From Marinilabilia salmonicolor JCM 21150 (lineage in GTDB: Bacteria > Bacteroidota > Bacteroidia > Bacteroidales > Marinilabiliaceae), in assembly GCF_000259075.1 (NCBI RefSeq), contig NZ_AJKI01000022.1, positions 49,589 to 113,588 of the forward strand: a stretch of 64,000 bases of DNA, read 5' to 3'. The notes under the pieces are model-generated. The model did not search any database and was not told the origin of the DNA. It saw nothing but the letters and a program-made list of their open reading frames with translations. Made by a program: the position numbers and the translations under genes. Each line of letters opens with the position of its first letter. Positions within the stretch are counted from its first letter, which is position 1. Below are positions 24,371-34,299 of this stretch, in pieces.

Positions 24371-26767
24371 TTATCTTGAATCTTCTGCGGGAGGTCCGTA
24401 ATAACCGGTATTGTAATAACCGTAACGCTTATCTCCCGGATTGATGTCATTCAATACCAACCCTACCCTGTCTATCTTTTCATCGCGCAGTTCATCAATG
24501 GTTGCCGCAAAATGTTCCTTATTCGTCATTCCTGCTCTTACCACAAACAATCTGCAATCCGAATACTGAATTAAAATCCGCGCGTCGGCTACCAAACCAA
24601 TTGGAGGTGTATCCACAATAATTACATCAAAATTGCTTCTGAGGTAATCAAACAAAACACTGGTACGTTCACCCGCAATCAACTCGGATGGGTTAGGTGG
24701 TGTAACACCAGAAGGCACCAGCCACATATTATCAACTTCAGAAGGATAAACAATCTCTTCAATTTCATTCATTCCAGAAAGGTAATTGGAAATACCGATG
24801 TTTTGATTTTTATCAAAAATCTCTGACAATCTCGGCTTTCGCATATCAAAACCCAGCAATGCAACTTTTTTTCCGGAAATGGCAAATACCGTAGCCAGAT
24901 TTAGCGCGCAAAAAGTCTTACCTTCACCTGTATTAGTGGAAGTAAGCAAAATCACCTGATGAGTATCTTCGGCCAGCATAAACCGTATTTTGGTTCGCAA
25001 CGACCTGAACGATTCGGCTAAAAGTGAGTGAGGCGATTGGTTAATCGCATTTTCGCCCACCACGCGATTACGAACGATACTGCCCATATTGGGAAAGTCA
25101 CCGGCAATTGTCTCCATCTCCTGACGGTCGCGTACCCGGGTATTCAACATCTCCCGCAATCCAATGATGGCAGCCGGGAGAATCAGTGAAAGAAGAAAAG
25201 CTTTTCCGTAATTTCCTTTTTTATCGGGAGATACAATCCCTGATATTGTAGCCTGATCCAGCACTTCATTGTCAGGAATATTTGATGCTTTTGCAATCTG
25301 AGTTTCTGAATTCTTCTGAAGTAAAAATGTATAAATAGCATCATTCAACTTAAATGCTCTTTCCAGTTCCAGGTACTCTTTTTCCAATTCGGGCAGATTA
25401 TTCATCCTTCCTGAGAGAGCGGCAATCTGCCTGTTCATTTCTCCCTGGCGAACAAGAATTGATTCCATTCTCTTGTCGATGGCTTGAATCATTGTTTCAC
25501 TCACAATTTTCAGTTCCTGTTCCAGTTGACGATAATAGGGATTTGCCGTTCCGGCGGTAAGTTCTACAGATTTAAGTTCTGATAAAACATCCATGTATTT
25601 ACCCACCAACTGATTCACGACCCCGGCATCATCATTGGCAAAAGCAGTCAGCAAATACTCCTCTTTCATATCTCCGTTTTTCAGCCGGTCTTTAAGCTGC
25701 TGAAAATAATCATATCTGATTTCGAGAAGACGTAGTTCCTTTTCTTTCTCTATGAACTGTCCCGCCAGATCGGATGCAAATTCAGACGGCACCATAAACC
25801 GGTTTTCCTTACGAAACGCCATCAACTGCTGCTGGGTTTGGTTCAGGGTATCAGCTACATTCTTTAGCTGATTCTGAATAAAATCCAGTGACCGGGTAGC
25901 CATATCGTTTTTACGTTTCAGATTGTTTTCCACAATCACGTCAGACAGCACGTCGAGAAAAGCAACAATTTTACGTGGATTATTTCCTGTCGAGCCTATA
26001 AAAACAATAGAGGAGCCTTCGCGATAATTACTTACATTAACCCGTGACCGGTACCGGGAGGTTAACTGAGCATGGGAATGAAACTGCACGTAATACTCAC
26101 CGCTTCCGGAGGTCAAACCGTCGTTGCGATGTATCCGGAAAGCAAAATTATGATGTTCTACCAGCTCTCCGACTTTTACGGTTTTCTCAAATTCGAACGG
26201 AACAGCTCTCCCAACAGTCCGGTCCTCATCAAAACGATGGAGAATTCCCGACTCTGAAGAGGCAGAAACATTTATCAAGCCACCTTCCGCCATAGAAATA
26301 TAAATGGGGACTCCAAGCATCTGGGGATGTGACTCTTCAAGTTCGATAACAAAAGGAGCAGACTGATATAACTCTGTATCTTTAAAACGTCCATCAGCAA
26401 AATAAGAAACTCGGAAGTCAAGTCTGTCAATAACTTCCCTGATGGTTTTTTGTGAACGGATAATAAAAGACTGATTTTCAATATTCCGAACTTCAGCCGA
26501 GAGGCCAAATCCCTCCATAAGGTTAATATCACGCATCATCCTCTCGCTTTCACTCTTAAAAAGCATGGTAACAGTCCCTTTGTAAACGGGCAAAGTATAA
26601 CGGTGATAGATGTAAACCCCACCCAGAAACAGCGGAATACTCAATGCAAACAGGAACCAGTGATGCAACACCAGCCTTACGATCTTTTTGATATCGGAAA
26701 AACCATCGTTTTTGAAACCGGGCCCGTGCCCCGCTGCATTTGCTGGTCCTTTGGGAGGTATTGCCAT
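24371..26767 (-). CDS. Wzc-type tyrosine kinase / polysaccharide co-polymerase 1 (798 aa)
   Basis: A fused chain-length regulator and BY-kinase of the inner membrane. Order: a cytoplasmic N-terminus rich in Gly/Pro, TM helix at about 35-55, Wzz domain, a long periplasmic coiled coil (about 280-500), a second TM near 528, then the kinase with Walker A STNTGEGKTFCALNLA (about 605), Walker A' LLGFDMRKPRL and Walker B VIIVDTPPIG. The C-terminus has a modest Tyr cluster (RYGYYNTGYYG) for autophosphorylation. It is the last gene of a minus-strand cluster (WecA-like, GT2, Wzc) and a paralogue of the product at 30172-32589. Confidence 0.93.
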   Translation of the reverse strand: MAIPPKGPANAAGHGPGFKNDGFSDIKKIVRLVLHHWFLFALSIPLFLGGVYIYHRYTLPVYKGTVTMLFKSESERMMRDINLMEGFGLSAEVRNIENQSFIIRSQKTIREVIDRLDFRVSYFADGRFKDTELYQSAPFVIELEESHPQMLGVPIYISMAEGGLINVSASSESGILHRFDEDRTVGRAVPFEFEKTVKVGELVEHHNFAFRIHRNDGLTSGSGEYYVQFHSHAQLTSRYRSRVNVSNYREGSSIVFIGSTGNNPRKIVAFLDVLSDVIVENNLKRKNDMATRSLDFIQNQLKNVADTLNQTQQQLMAFRKENRFMVPSEFASDLAGQFIEKEKELRLLEIRYDYFQQLKDRLKNGDMKEEYLLTAFANDDAGVVNQLVGKYMDVLSELKSVELTAGTANPYYRQLEQELKIVSETMIQAIDKRMESILVRQGEMNRQIAALSGRMNNLPELEKEYLELERAFKLNDAIYTFLLQKNSETQIAKASNIPDNEVLDQATISGIVSPDKKGNYGKAFLLSLILPAAIIGLREMLNTRVRDRQEMETIAGDFPNMGSIVRNRVVGENAINQSPHSLLAESFRSLRTKIRFMLAEDTHQVILLTSTNTGEGKTFCALNLATVFAISGKKVALLGFDMRKPRLSEIFDKNQNIGISNYLSGMNEIEEIVYPSEVDNMWLVPSGVTPPNPSELIAGERTSVLFDYLRSNFDVIIVDTPPIGLVADARILIQYSDCRLFVVRAGMTNKEHFAATIDELRDEKIDRVGLVLNDINPGDKRYGYYNTGYYGPPAEDSR

Positions 26768-26854
26768 ACAGAATGAGTTTTATTTTGCGGTGCTAAAATA
26801 ACCAACAAACATCAATAAAAAAAACCGAAGAAAGGGACTTTTTTTTCTGTAAAA

Positions 26855-27610
26855 TCAGTTACGTCGTACAAACTGGGAAATTTTTGAAGCATTTTTCCAG
26901 AAAAGCGTCCGAAAACCACCTACTCCACTGTCTTTCAGTGCTCGTAGGTCTTCTCCCGATTTGGCAATTACATTGCGAAGAGACTTGTTACTTGCGCCTC
27001 CCATCCGCATTCTAACCAAAACCTCGGGAAGATATTCCACCTTGACGGACGGAAAAGAAAGGGCTCTCAGTAACCATTCATAATCGGCTGAGATGCGGTA
27101 CTCGGTGTTGAATCCGCCTATTTTTTTAAAGAAATCGCGCCTGACATAAACTGTTGGGTGCGGAGGCATCCAGCCTCTCTGTAACTGCTGTCTCCGGAAG
27201 GAACCACTCCGCCAAAACCGTACTACTCTCTCCGGGTTTTCAGAATGCACATATTCCAAATCACCATAAAGCAGGTGAAATTTGGAGTCTTCATACCTAT
27301 CCAGCACATTTCCAATCACTTCACCATTTGCGAACATATCATCCGCGTGTAGAAACCCTATCACTTCGCCGGTCGCAAGCGCAATTCCTTTGTTCATTGC
27401 ATCATAAATTCCGTTATCAGGCTCACTGATCCATTGGTCAACAACATCGGAACTATTTTTCAGAATATCCAGTGTGCCGTCCACAGATCCACCATCCACT
27501 ACAATATATTCCATATCGGTAAAATGCTGACGACGAACTGACTCAATGGTATCTTTCAACGTTTCAGCTGACTGATATGTAACGGTAATAAGGGATATTC
27601 TCTTGTTCAT
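26855..27610 (-). CDS. Family 2 glycosyltransferase (251 aa)
   Basis: The start at 27610 (MNKRISLITVTYQSAETLKD) begins the GT-A fold directly; an upstream ATG would add seven residues. Visible motifs are EYIVVDGGSVDGTLDIL, ISEPDNGIYDAMNKGIALA and the metal-binding HADDMF (DxD-like), followed by WMPPHPTVYVRRDFF and RISADYEWLLRAL. The layout is close to WcaA/WfgD-like transferases that extend repeating units on the cytoplasmic face. It lies between the WecA-like gene and the Wzc gene on the same strand. The sugar donor is unknown. Confidence 0.92.
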   Translation of the reverse strand: MNKRISLITVTYQSAETLKDTIESVRRQHFTDMEYIVVDGGSVDGTLDILKNSSDVVDQWISEPDNGIYDAMNKGIALATGEVIGFLHADDMFANGEVIGNVLDRYEDSKFHLLYGDLEYVHSENPERVVRFWRSGSFRRQQLQRGWMPPHPTVYVRRDFFKKIGGFNTEYRISADYEWLLRALSFPSVKVEYLPEVLVRMRMGGASNKSLRNVIAKSGEDLRALKDSGVGGFRTLFWKNASKISQFVRRN

Positions 27611-27659
27611 CTTGCTCTTTCGTATAATCAATCCATTCCCGGATTGGTAATTTCATCAG

Positions 27660-27750
27660 TATAAAATTAGTCTAAGTATTGGTTTGATGGAACTCGCATG
27701 CAGAAACTTATTCTTGTTCTCTTGAGACAGTACTTGCCATGCTCGTTTCA
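27660..27750. repeat. ATGAAACGAGCATGG family repeat, copy 2 (overlaps a gene end)
   Basis: TCTAAGTATTGGTTTGATGG, AACTCGCATGCAG ... TTGCCATGCTCGTTTCAA. The last 14-16 codons of the WecA-like gene are read from this repeat, so it has become coding. Confidence 0.8.
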
Positions 27751-28838
27751 ACCTGATCATTCCGCAACTTCTTCAGTTTAATGCGAATAAACATAGCAGG
27801 AAGATAAAATATTACAAATCCCAATACGAGATTTAAAACCATAAGTTTCAGCATCCCAAAGTCTTTCAACAAAAAATTGAGCACAATGAAAAAGATATTA
27901 ACACCCCCCAGAATCAAAGCAATTTGAATATGTGAGAATCCGAGCGTCAACAAACGGTGGTGAATGTGATTTTTATCTGCAACAAACGGAGAATTTCCTT
28001 TCGACAATCGCAGGAAGAAAACCCGCAAAGTGTCAATCACCGGCACTATCAAAATCCCGACGACCACCGCAGGGGCAGAAATCATCTGAATATTCAGGTT
28101 GCTTCTGACCGCAGGTGCATTGGCCTCCATAAATTGCAATGCCATCGTGGCCAGAATAAATCCGATAATCATAGAGCCTGTATCACCCATGAATATCTTC
28201 TGCCGCTTAGAAAATACATTATAATAGAGAAAAGCTAATAATGCACCCATCACAATCGCGCCCAGCGTTGAAATGTGAAAGTTACCGTTGATAAAAAACC
28301 ACAAGGAAAAAGCCATTATAGAGATCATACCGCTGATGGTAGCCAGTCCATCCACTCCATCAATCAGATTAAACCCGTTGACTATAAATATCACAAAAAG
28401 AATGGAGATGGCCATACTTGAAAAATAATCAGGCTGAAGTCCGAAAAATCCATGAAAATCGGTAAGGCGTAAATCACCAAACCCCACAATGATAAAAGCC
28501 GCAAGAATCTGCCCCAGTAATTTAACCATTGGTGCAGTAATCATGATGTCATCCTTGATGCCAATAGAAAATATCACCAGTAAAGCAGGAATAATAAATG
28601 GAACAGCTCTGATGTCAAACCAATCAATATATAAAGAATAGGTAAAAAGTATTCCGATAAATATCCCAAGACCTCCCAGGTTCGGGACGGCCTGCTTATG
28701 AATCCTTCTTTTTCCGGGTTCATCAAACAAATTTTTGGCATGTGAGACTCTGAGAATGGTGGGTATCGAAAGAAAAACCAGCAAAAAAGAGAGTATTGCG
28801 GCAAACAAAACCATCAAAATAGTAGAATAATCAATCAT
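27708..28838 (-). CDS. WecA/MraY-family glycosyl-1-phosphate transferase (376 aa)
   Basis: A polytopic inner-membrane enzyme moving a sugar-1-phosphate, probably GlcNAc-1-P, onto undecaprenyl phosphate to start polysaccharide synthesis. About ten hydrophobic helices are visible, with the DDxxD-like loop IGIKDDIMITAP, the catalytic NGFNLIDGVDGLATISG and the C-terminal KNHIHHRLLTLGFSH His loop. The C-terminal tail VETSMASTVSREQE is encoded by an intergenic repeat, so the ancestral protein probably ended earlier. First gene of the minus-strand exopolysaccharide cluster, 493 bp divergent from the Wza gene. Confidence 0.93.
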   Translation of the reverse strand: MIDYSTILMVLFAAILSFLLVFLSIPTILRVSHAKNLFDEPGKRRIHKQAVPNLGGLGIFIGILFTYSLYIDWFDIRAVPFIIPALLVIFSIGIKDDIMITAPMVKLLGQILAAFIIVGFGDLRLTDFHGFFGLQPDYFSSMAISILFVIFIVNGFNLIDGVDGLATISGMISIMAFSLWFFINGNFHISTLGAIVMGALLAFLYYNVFSKRQKIFMGDTGSMIIGFILATMALQFMEANAPAVRSNLNIQMISAPAVVVGILIVPVIDTLRVFFLRLSKGNSPFVADKNHIHHRLLTLGFSHIQIALILGGVNIFFIVLNFLLKDFGMLKLMVLNLVLGFVIFYLPAMFIRIKLKKLRNDQVETSMASTVSREQE

Positions 28839-29331
28839 CTGTTCAATCTTTCCAGGTTAGTAACCCAATGCAAATCAAGATAATATAACTCGAATTCCGG
28901 ATATTATCAATACTTCCCTAATTACCGGGAACCGTTTCGCTTTTTATCCTCAGATTACTGAATCTTTTTCAAATCCGGCATCATCATCAATTCGAAAGGA
29001 AATACAATCTCCTGCTTTTTCTTACGAAGTCAACAGCTCAGGGTTATCAAATTTATTGATGTCCATTCGTTATTCCTCCAATAAACATTCTGATATTTTG
29101 CACATAAAAAATATCAATCATTAGCAAAACACTCACTACCAGCAAGGAACAACTACTGACAAAATATAACTTTCAGGTAAAAAAGGCCCTCTTTTTAAAT
29201 GATATAAAAGAGAATAAACAATTCTGGTGCAAATTTACAAAACCCTTTTGAGAAAGTTAAATTTATGAATGTTTAATTTTAAAAAAGAAAACCATAAATT
29301 TGGCAGTTAAAACCGGACACAATATTCCATT
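28839..29331. other. Divergent promoter region of the exopolysaccharide locus
   Basis: This 493-bp AT-rich region separates the two exopolysaccharide clusters and contains no gene. It must hold both promoters and any shared regulatory sites; only the rightward -7 match at 29295 is convincing. Confidence 0.5.
29295..29302 (+). promoter_or_regulatory. Possible -7 element before the Wza gene
   Basis: TAAATTTG matches TAnnTTTG and lies 30 bp before the start codon. No good -33 TTG is at the expected distance. Confidence 0.35.
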
Positions 29332-30144
29332 ATGCAAAAAAATATGACTTTGTTGCCAAACAAATTTTCTTTCCGGATTGGAAACGCCGTTTTGTTTTTT
29401 ATTCTCATCGGTCTTATTTCCGGCTGTATTCCGCAAAAAGAGACGGTTTATCTGCAAAACCAGGCTGATGACCGGAACTATGAGAACCCATATTCTGACT
29501 TGACCACCATTACTGAAAGATATGTTCTTCGTCCCAACGACCTGCTTTACATTCAGGTAAACACCAGCAACCCCAAGCTTTCAGAGTTCTTTAATCCTAA
29601 CCGGTCCGGCGGGAGCAGCAATCAACAGAGTCAGTCATTATATACTTACCTTGTGGACGACAACATGAACATTGATTTTCCGTTTGTGGGAACCATCAAT
29701 TTTGAAGGCTGCACACTCCAACAGGCCAGAGAGAAAATGGAAAGTGTTTTAGTTCCATTCGTCAGTGATGCGCACGTAAAAATGCGCCTTGCCAGTGATT
29801 CGTTTGTGATTTTAGGGGAAGTGGGTAGTCCGGGGCGAATTAAAATGGGGAAAGAACAAATCACTATTTATGAAGCAATAGCCCTGGCAGGAGATGTAAG
29901 AACATTCGGTAAACGCAAAGAGATAAAAATTATACGTCCCGACGGAGATGGTTATAAAACCTTCTTTGTGGACATTACGGACAATAATATTGTAGGCTCC
30001 GATGAATATTATGTATATCCCAACGATCTGATTTACGTACGCCCCATGAAAGCCAAAAGTTTTGGCATCGGAGAAACATTCTCCTTTGGCATCATCAGTT
30101 CCGTTCTTGCCCTTTACCTGACCATTGAAGCGATTTCCCGCTAA
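29332..30144 (+). CDS. Wza-type polysaccharide export lipoprotein (270 aa)
   Basis: The outer-membrane export channel subunit. The signal peptide ends at the lipobox in LIGLISGC (Cys about 32). Next come the polysaccharide export domain with RYVLRPNDLLYIQVNTSNP and DDNMNIDFPFVGTINFEGCT, then a SLBB-like region (VILGEVGSPGRIKMGKEQIT, ALAGDVRTFGKRKEIKIIR). A hydrophobic C-terminal helix (GIISSVLALYLTIEAI) could be the membrane-crossing helix. First gene of the plus-strand cluster Wza-Wzc-Wzi, 27 bp ahead of the Wzc gene. An alternative ATG lies four codons in. Confidence 0.93.
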   Translation: MQKNMTLLPNKFSFRIGNAVLFFILIGLISGCIPQKETVYLQNQADDRNYENPYSDLTTITERYVLRPNDLLYIQVNTSNPKLSEFFNPNRSGGSSNQQSQSLYTYLVDDNMNIDFPFVGTINFEGCTLQQAREKMESVLVPFVSDAHVKMRLASDSFVILGEVGSPGRIKMGKEQITIYEAIALAGDVRTFGKRKEIKIIRPDGDGYKTFFVDITDNNIVGSDEYYVYPNDLIYVRPMKAKSFGIGETFSFGIISSVLALYLTIEAISR

Positions 30145-30171
30145 TAAATCTGCTAAAGCACTCTGAAAACA

Positions 30172-32589
30172 ATGCAACAAAATAATAAGCTCCATCAGTT
30201 ACGTAATCAGGAAAACCAGCAACAGTCATCACAATTTATGCTGGACTACAAGAAACTGTTAATCGATTTGCTTCGTTTCTGGTGGTTGTTTGCCATTACC
30301 ATTCCTCTGGCCCTGGGTATTGTTTTTGCCATTCACCGTTACTCCTCACCCATTTACCGGGCCTCGATGTCGTTGCTGATGGAAGAACGGGGAACCGAAA
30401 ACTCCAGAGAAAGTATGATGGAAGGCTTCGGGCTTACTCCCGGGCAAAGAAACCTCGACAATCAGATTGCTGTATTGACTTCAAGGGATATCATCCGCCA
30501 AACCATCGACCAACTGGATTTTAATATCAGCTATTTTGCTGCAGGCAGATTAAAAAACACAGAAATTTATTCCAATCCCGGATTTCGTATCCGCCCGGAT
30601 TCTTCTTCGGCTCAAATTTTAAATGTACCCATTTACCTCACAGTTCTCAATGAAAACCAGTTTGAACTTACCGTAAAATCAGAAGGCTACAGCACTATTG
30701 TTTACAACAACGAGTCCACGCAGGGAAGCCAAAGTGTGATTGATTTCAAAGGAAAATTCAACTTTGGTGAATTGGTGGAAACTCCATGGCTAAGAATTAT
30801 CGTTGAAAACAACGGACTTTCTGCAAGCCCTGACAACGCATATTACTTTCAATTCAACCATCCTGAAAGTCTTACAGCCCGATATTCATCAGTCCTCTCG
30901 GCACAAAAAGCCGGTGAAAACTCCTCCATTGTTAATATTTCAGTCACCGGGCATAACCATCAGAAAAACACCACCTTTCTGAATAAGCTATCCGAAACAT
31001 TTATCAATGCCAACCTGGAAAAGAAAAACCAAATTGCCACCAATACAATTAGTTTTATTGAAGAACAGCTGATTATCATTTCAGACTCCTTATCTCAAAA
31101 AGGAACAGAATTGAGCACCTACCGTACCGAACATCAGATTCAGAGTATCAGCTCAGAGGCGGAACACTTGTTTACCCAGATTCAGGAATTAACCACCAGG
31201 ATTTCGGAAAAACGGTTAACTTATAATTACTACGATTATCTGGACAATTATTTTTCGTCCGAAAACATTCTGAATAAAGGTCTGGCACCGGCATCTTTCA
31301 ACATCGACAATCCCATTATCTCAACCCAGATCAATAAAATTCTGGAATTGAACAATGAGCGGCTAACCCTTAGCGGACAAAACAATCCGTATAAAAATGA
31401 ACTGGACAAGCAGATAATGGTTGCAAGAAACACCCTGATTGAGGCCATCAACAATCAGAAAAAAATCATTGAGGAATCCATATCCCGCCTTGAAGAAGAA
31501 AAGCGTTCGGTTACCAGCCAGCTCTATCAACTGCCTGAAAAAGAACGTCGTCTACTGGGGATAGAACGCCAATTTGATTTGAACAGTGAGGTTTATACAT
31601 TTCTTCTCAGGAAGCGTTCGGAAGCACAAATACAGAAAGCATCCAACACTTCGGACCATTCGGTACTGGAGAAACCCCGTTTTACAGGCACTGTTTATCC
31701 CAAAACCAACGCTAATTATCAAAAAGCACTGTTTGCCGGAATCCTTCTCCCCCTCATTTTTATTGTGCTGCGACAGCTTCTCAACAATCGCATCACTACT
31801 ACGGATGAAATTGAAAAGCTCACTTCCATTCCTATTATTGGTCATATCATGCACAGTCATAAGGGCGTTACCAATGTAGTTGTGAATCACCCCAAGTCTG
31901 TAATCACCGAGACTTTCCGCAGGGTAAGAACCCGGCTGGAATATCTGACCAACAATGTTAAGACTCCCGTTATTGCCATATCAAGCTCAATGCCGGGCGA
32001 AGGAAAAACCTTTTGCGCCCTCAATCTCGCTGCGGTTTTTGCCTATTCCGAAAAGAAAACAGTCATTATTGGTTTTGATATGCGAAAACCAGGGTTAAAT
32101 AAAGTACTCAACCTTAACGACTATGAAGGTTTATCGCAATACTACATCGGTAAGGTTCAGCTGGATGATATCATTCACACAACCGAGCAGGACAATTTAT
32201 TTGTAATTCCTTCCGGAGCAATTCCACCCAACCCCTCGGAACTCATCTCCTCCCCCAAAACCAATGAGTTGTTTGAAGAACTTAGCAAACGTTTTGATGT
32301 AATTATTCTGGATACCCCTCCCATGGGCGTAGTGGCAGATCCTGTGTTGCTGGCCCGAAAGTCAGATACATTAATATTCCTGGCGCGTCAAAACTATACC
32401 ATCCGCGAAGCTTTTTATCAAACACTGAAACATCTGGAAACAGAAGGAATCACCAACACCGGTGTTCTGTTTAACGATATCCAGATTAAAAAAGGCCGGA
32501 AAAATGCAAAATACGGGTATGGATACGGTTATGGATATGGGTACGGTTATGGTTACGGTTATGGACATGGTTACTATGAGGAGCAATAA
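30172..32589 (+). CDS. Wzc-type tyrosine kinase / polysaccharide co-polymerase 2 (805 aa)
   Basis: Same architecture as the product at 24371-26767: TM helix at about 40-58 (FWWLFAITIPLALGIVFAI), Wzz domain, coiled coil, second TM near 525, then Walker A SSSMPGEGKTFCALNLA, Walker A' IGFDMRKPGLNK and Walker B VIILDTPPMGV. The C-terminus is a run of about ten Gly-Tyr pairs (YGYGYGYGYGYGY, then GHGYYEEQ), far denser than the usual tyrosine cluster; phosphorylation of such tails controls oligomer state and chain length in Wzc. Translated from a hexanucleotide repeat, so tail length may vary. It lies between the Wza and Wzi-like genes. Confidence 0.94.
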   Translation: MQQNNKLHQLRNQENQQQSSQFMLDYKKLLIDLLRFWWLFAITIPLALGIVFAIHRYSSPIYRASMSLLMEERGTENSRESMMEGFGLTPGQRNLDNQIAVLTSRDIIRQTIDQLDFNISYFAAGRLKNTEIYSNPGFRIRPDSSSAQILNVPIYLTVLNENQFELTVKSEGYSTIVYNNESTQGSQSVIDFKGKFNFGELVETPWLRIIVENNGLSASPDNAYYFQFNHPESLTARYSSVLSAQKAGENSSIVNISVTGHNHQKNTTFLNKLSETFINANLEKKNQIATNTISFIEEQLIIISDSLSQKGTELSTYRTEHQIQSISSEAEHLFTQIQELTTRISEKRLTYNYYDYLDNYFSSENILNKGLAPASFNIDNPIISTQINKILELNNERLTLSGQNNPYKNELDKQIMVARNTLIEAINNQKKIIEESISRLEEEKRSVTSQLYQLPEKERRLLGIERQFDLNSEVYTFLLRKRSEAQIQKASNTSDHSVLEKPRFTGTVYPKTNANYQKALFAGILLPLIFIVLRQLLNNRITTTDEIEKLTSIPIIGHIMHSHKGVTNVVVNHPKSVITETFRRVRTRLEYLTNNVKTPVIAISSSMPGEGKTFCALNLAAVFAYSEKKTVIIGFDMRKPGLNKVLNLNDYEGLSQYYIGKVQLDDIIHTTEQDNLFVIPSGAIPPNPSELISSPKTNELFEELSKRFDVIILDTPPMGVVADPVLLARKSDTLIFLARQNYTIREAFYQTLKHLETEGITNTGVLFNDIQIKKGRKNAKYGYGYGYGYGYGYGYGYGHGYYEEQ
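32511..32577 (+). repeat. Coding hexanucleotide repeat (GGNTAY units)
   Basis: About ten consecutive 6-bp units of the form GGNTAY (for example GGATACGGTTATGG) encode the Gly-Tyr tail of Wzc 2. Third positions vary, so it is not a perfect microsatellite, but in-frame expansion or contraction by slippage is possible. Confidence 0.9.
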
Positions 32590-32628
32590 TTTTCATCAAT
32601 GCAAACCGACATTTAATCTTCCCGGAAC

Positions 32629-34242
32629 ATGAAATTACAAGCGCTATTATATTACCTTGCCACAATCGTTCTGTTTATTGCGGGTCAAAATACCCGCGGG
32701 CAGGTTTACAACAGCTGGAACAATCACGTTTTTAATCCCGTGGAGAGAGTCCTGCATCTGCCGGGACAAAATATTCACAGTTCTGTGGGCCCGGTACGAC
32801 TGGATGAAATTGCCCCATATCACAACGTCGATTCGCTGATTCAAAGAGGCCTAAAAAAGCCAACGCATCAGCAGAACATTTTTGGAAGGTTCTTCTCCGA
32901 TGACCTTTTTTCATGGAATGAAGATGATGTTTGGATTCGCATCAATCCCCTTTTTAATTTCGAGGTTGGCAGGGACAATGCAGCCGGTGAAAACTGGTTT
33001 GTCAATACCCGGGGGGCAATGATTGAAGGTCAGCTGGGTAAGAATGTCGGTTTTTATGTGGACTTGTATGAAAATCAGGCCACCTTTCCCGCTTACATTG
33101 ACGATTTTGCAAACAACCGGGAGGTGGTTCCCGGTCAGGGGAAGCGGAAAGACTTTGGTGATGATGGTCACGATTTTGCCCAATCTACAGGATACATCAG
33201 CTACAATGCAGGACGCTATTTCAATTTCCAGGCCGGATTCGGGAAACACTTCATTGGCGACGGACACCGTTCTCTCTTTCTTTCTGATGCTGCTTACAGT
33301 TATCCTTATCTAAAAATGACTGCCACATTCCTAAAAGCCAAATACATGGTTATGGTAAGTGAACTAAAGCACTTTTACAGAGATGATGCGCTGGGGGATA
33401 CACGATACCGCTCCAAATATGGTGCTTTTCACTTCCTAAACTGGAACATTGGCCAACGCTGGAGCCTGGGACTTTTTGAAAGTGTTGTGTGGGCCGCAAA
33501 AGATACAGTGGGGCATCGTGGTTTTGATCCCAACTACCTGGTGCCTTTGGTTATGTACCGACCGGTGGAATACAACCTGGGATCACCGGATAATATGACC
33601 ATGGGCATCAATCTGAAATACATCCCATGGAAAAATGCCGCTCTATACGGTCAGTTTGTCATTGGAGAGTTCAAAGCCGATGAAGTTTTTTCGGGTAACA
33701 AGTGGTGGGCCAATAAGCAAGGATTCCAACTGGGGCTGAAATCCTTTGATTTTCTGGGGATCAAAAACCTGGACTTTCAGACAGAATACAGTCAGGTTAG
33801 ACCCTATACCTATTCTCACTATCAACCCATCACAAACTATGGTCATTACAATCAGGAACTAGCACATGTGCTGGGTGCCAATTTCAGGGAGAGCATTACA
33901 TTCCTGCGTTACCGGTTAAACCGATGGCATTTCGAACTAAAAAACCAGATAGCCACCAAAGGATTGGACTACAATGAGGATATAAGCTATGGCGGAAATA
34001 TTCACCGTCCCAATGTTACCCGCCCTGCCGAATATGGTCACTCCATCGGCCAGGGACTAAAATCGGACCTAACACAAACTGAGTTTAATGTGATGTTTTT
34101 GATAAACCCCCGAAATAATATGAATCTACAAATGGGCGTCAGAAAACGAAAAATGACCAATGAGTTGGAAACATCTGATGGCACCTATTTTCATGTAGCT
34201 TTCCGCACGTCGTTACGAAATATTTACTATGATTATTTTTAA
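32629..34242 (+). CDS. Wzi-like capsule assembly outer-membrane beta-barrel (537 aa)
   Basis: A signal peptide (MKLQALLYYLATIVLFIAGQ) is followed by an N-terminal helical region and many amphipathic strands ending in a C-terminal Phe (RNIYYDYF), as expected of an outer-membrane barrel. Segments such as DFAQSTGYISYNAGRYFNFQ, GFGKHFIGDGHRSLFLSD and FDPNYLVPLVMYRPVEY resemble the Wzi / RemB group, which anchors capsule at the surface or serves gliding. Third gene of the plus-strand cluster, 40 bp after Wzc 2, so capsule or slime attachment is the likely role. Confidence 0.85.
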   Translation: MKLQALLYYLATIVLFIAGQNTRGQVYNSWNNHVFNPVERVLHLPGQNIHSSVGPVRLDEIAPYHNVDSLIQRGLKKPTHQQNIFGRFFSDDLFSWNEDDVWIRINPLFNFEVGRDNAAGENWFVNTRGAMIEGQLGKNVGFYVDLYENQATFPAYIDDFANNREVVPGQGKRKDFGDDGHDFAQSTGYISYNAGRYFNFQAGFGKHFIGDGHRSLFLSDAAYSYPYLKMTATFLKAKYMVMVSELKHFYRDDALGDTRYRSKYGAFHFLNWNIGQRWSLGLFESVVWAAKDTVGHRGFDPNYLVPLVMYRPVEYNLGSPDNMTMGINLKYIPWKNAALYGQFVIGEFKADEVFSGNKWWANKQGFQLGLKSFDFLGIKNLDFQTEYSQVRPYTYSHYQPITNYGHYNQELAHVLGANFRESITFLRYRLNRWHFELKNQIATKGLDYNEDISYGGNIHRPNVTRPAEYGHSIGQGLKSDLTQTEFNVMFLINPRNNMNLQMGVRKRKMTNELETSDGTYFHVAFRTSLRNIYYDYF

Positions 34243-34299
34243 TGGGCTTTATCCGCGAATTATTCATGACCAGAAGATCGATGAAGCCAATAAAGCAAA

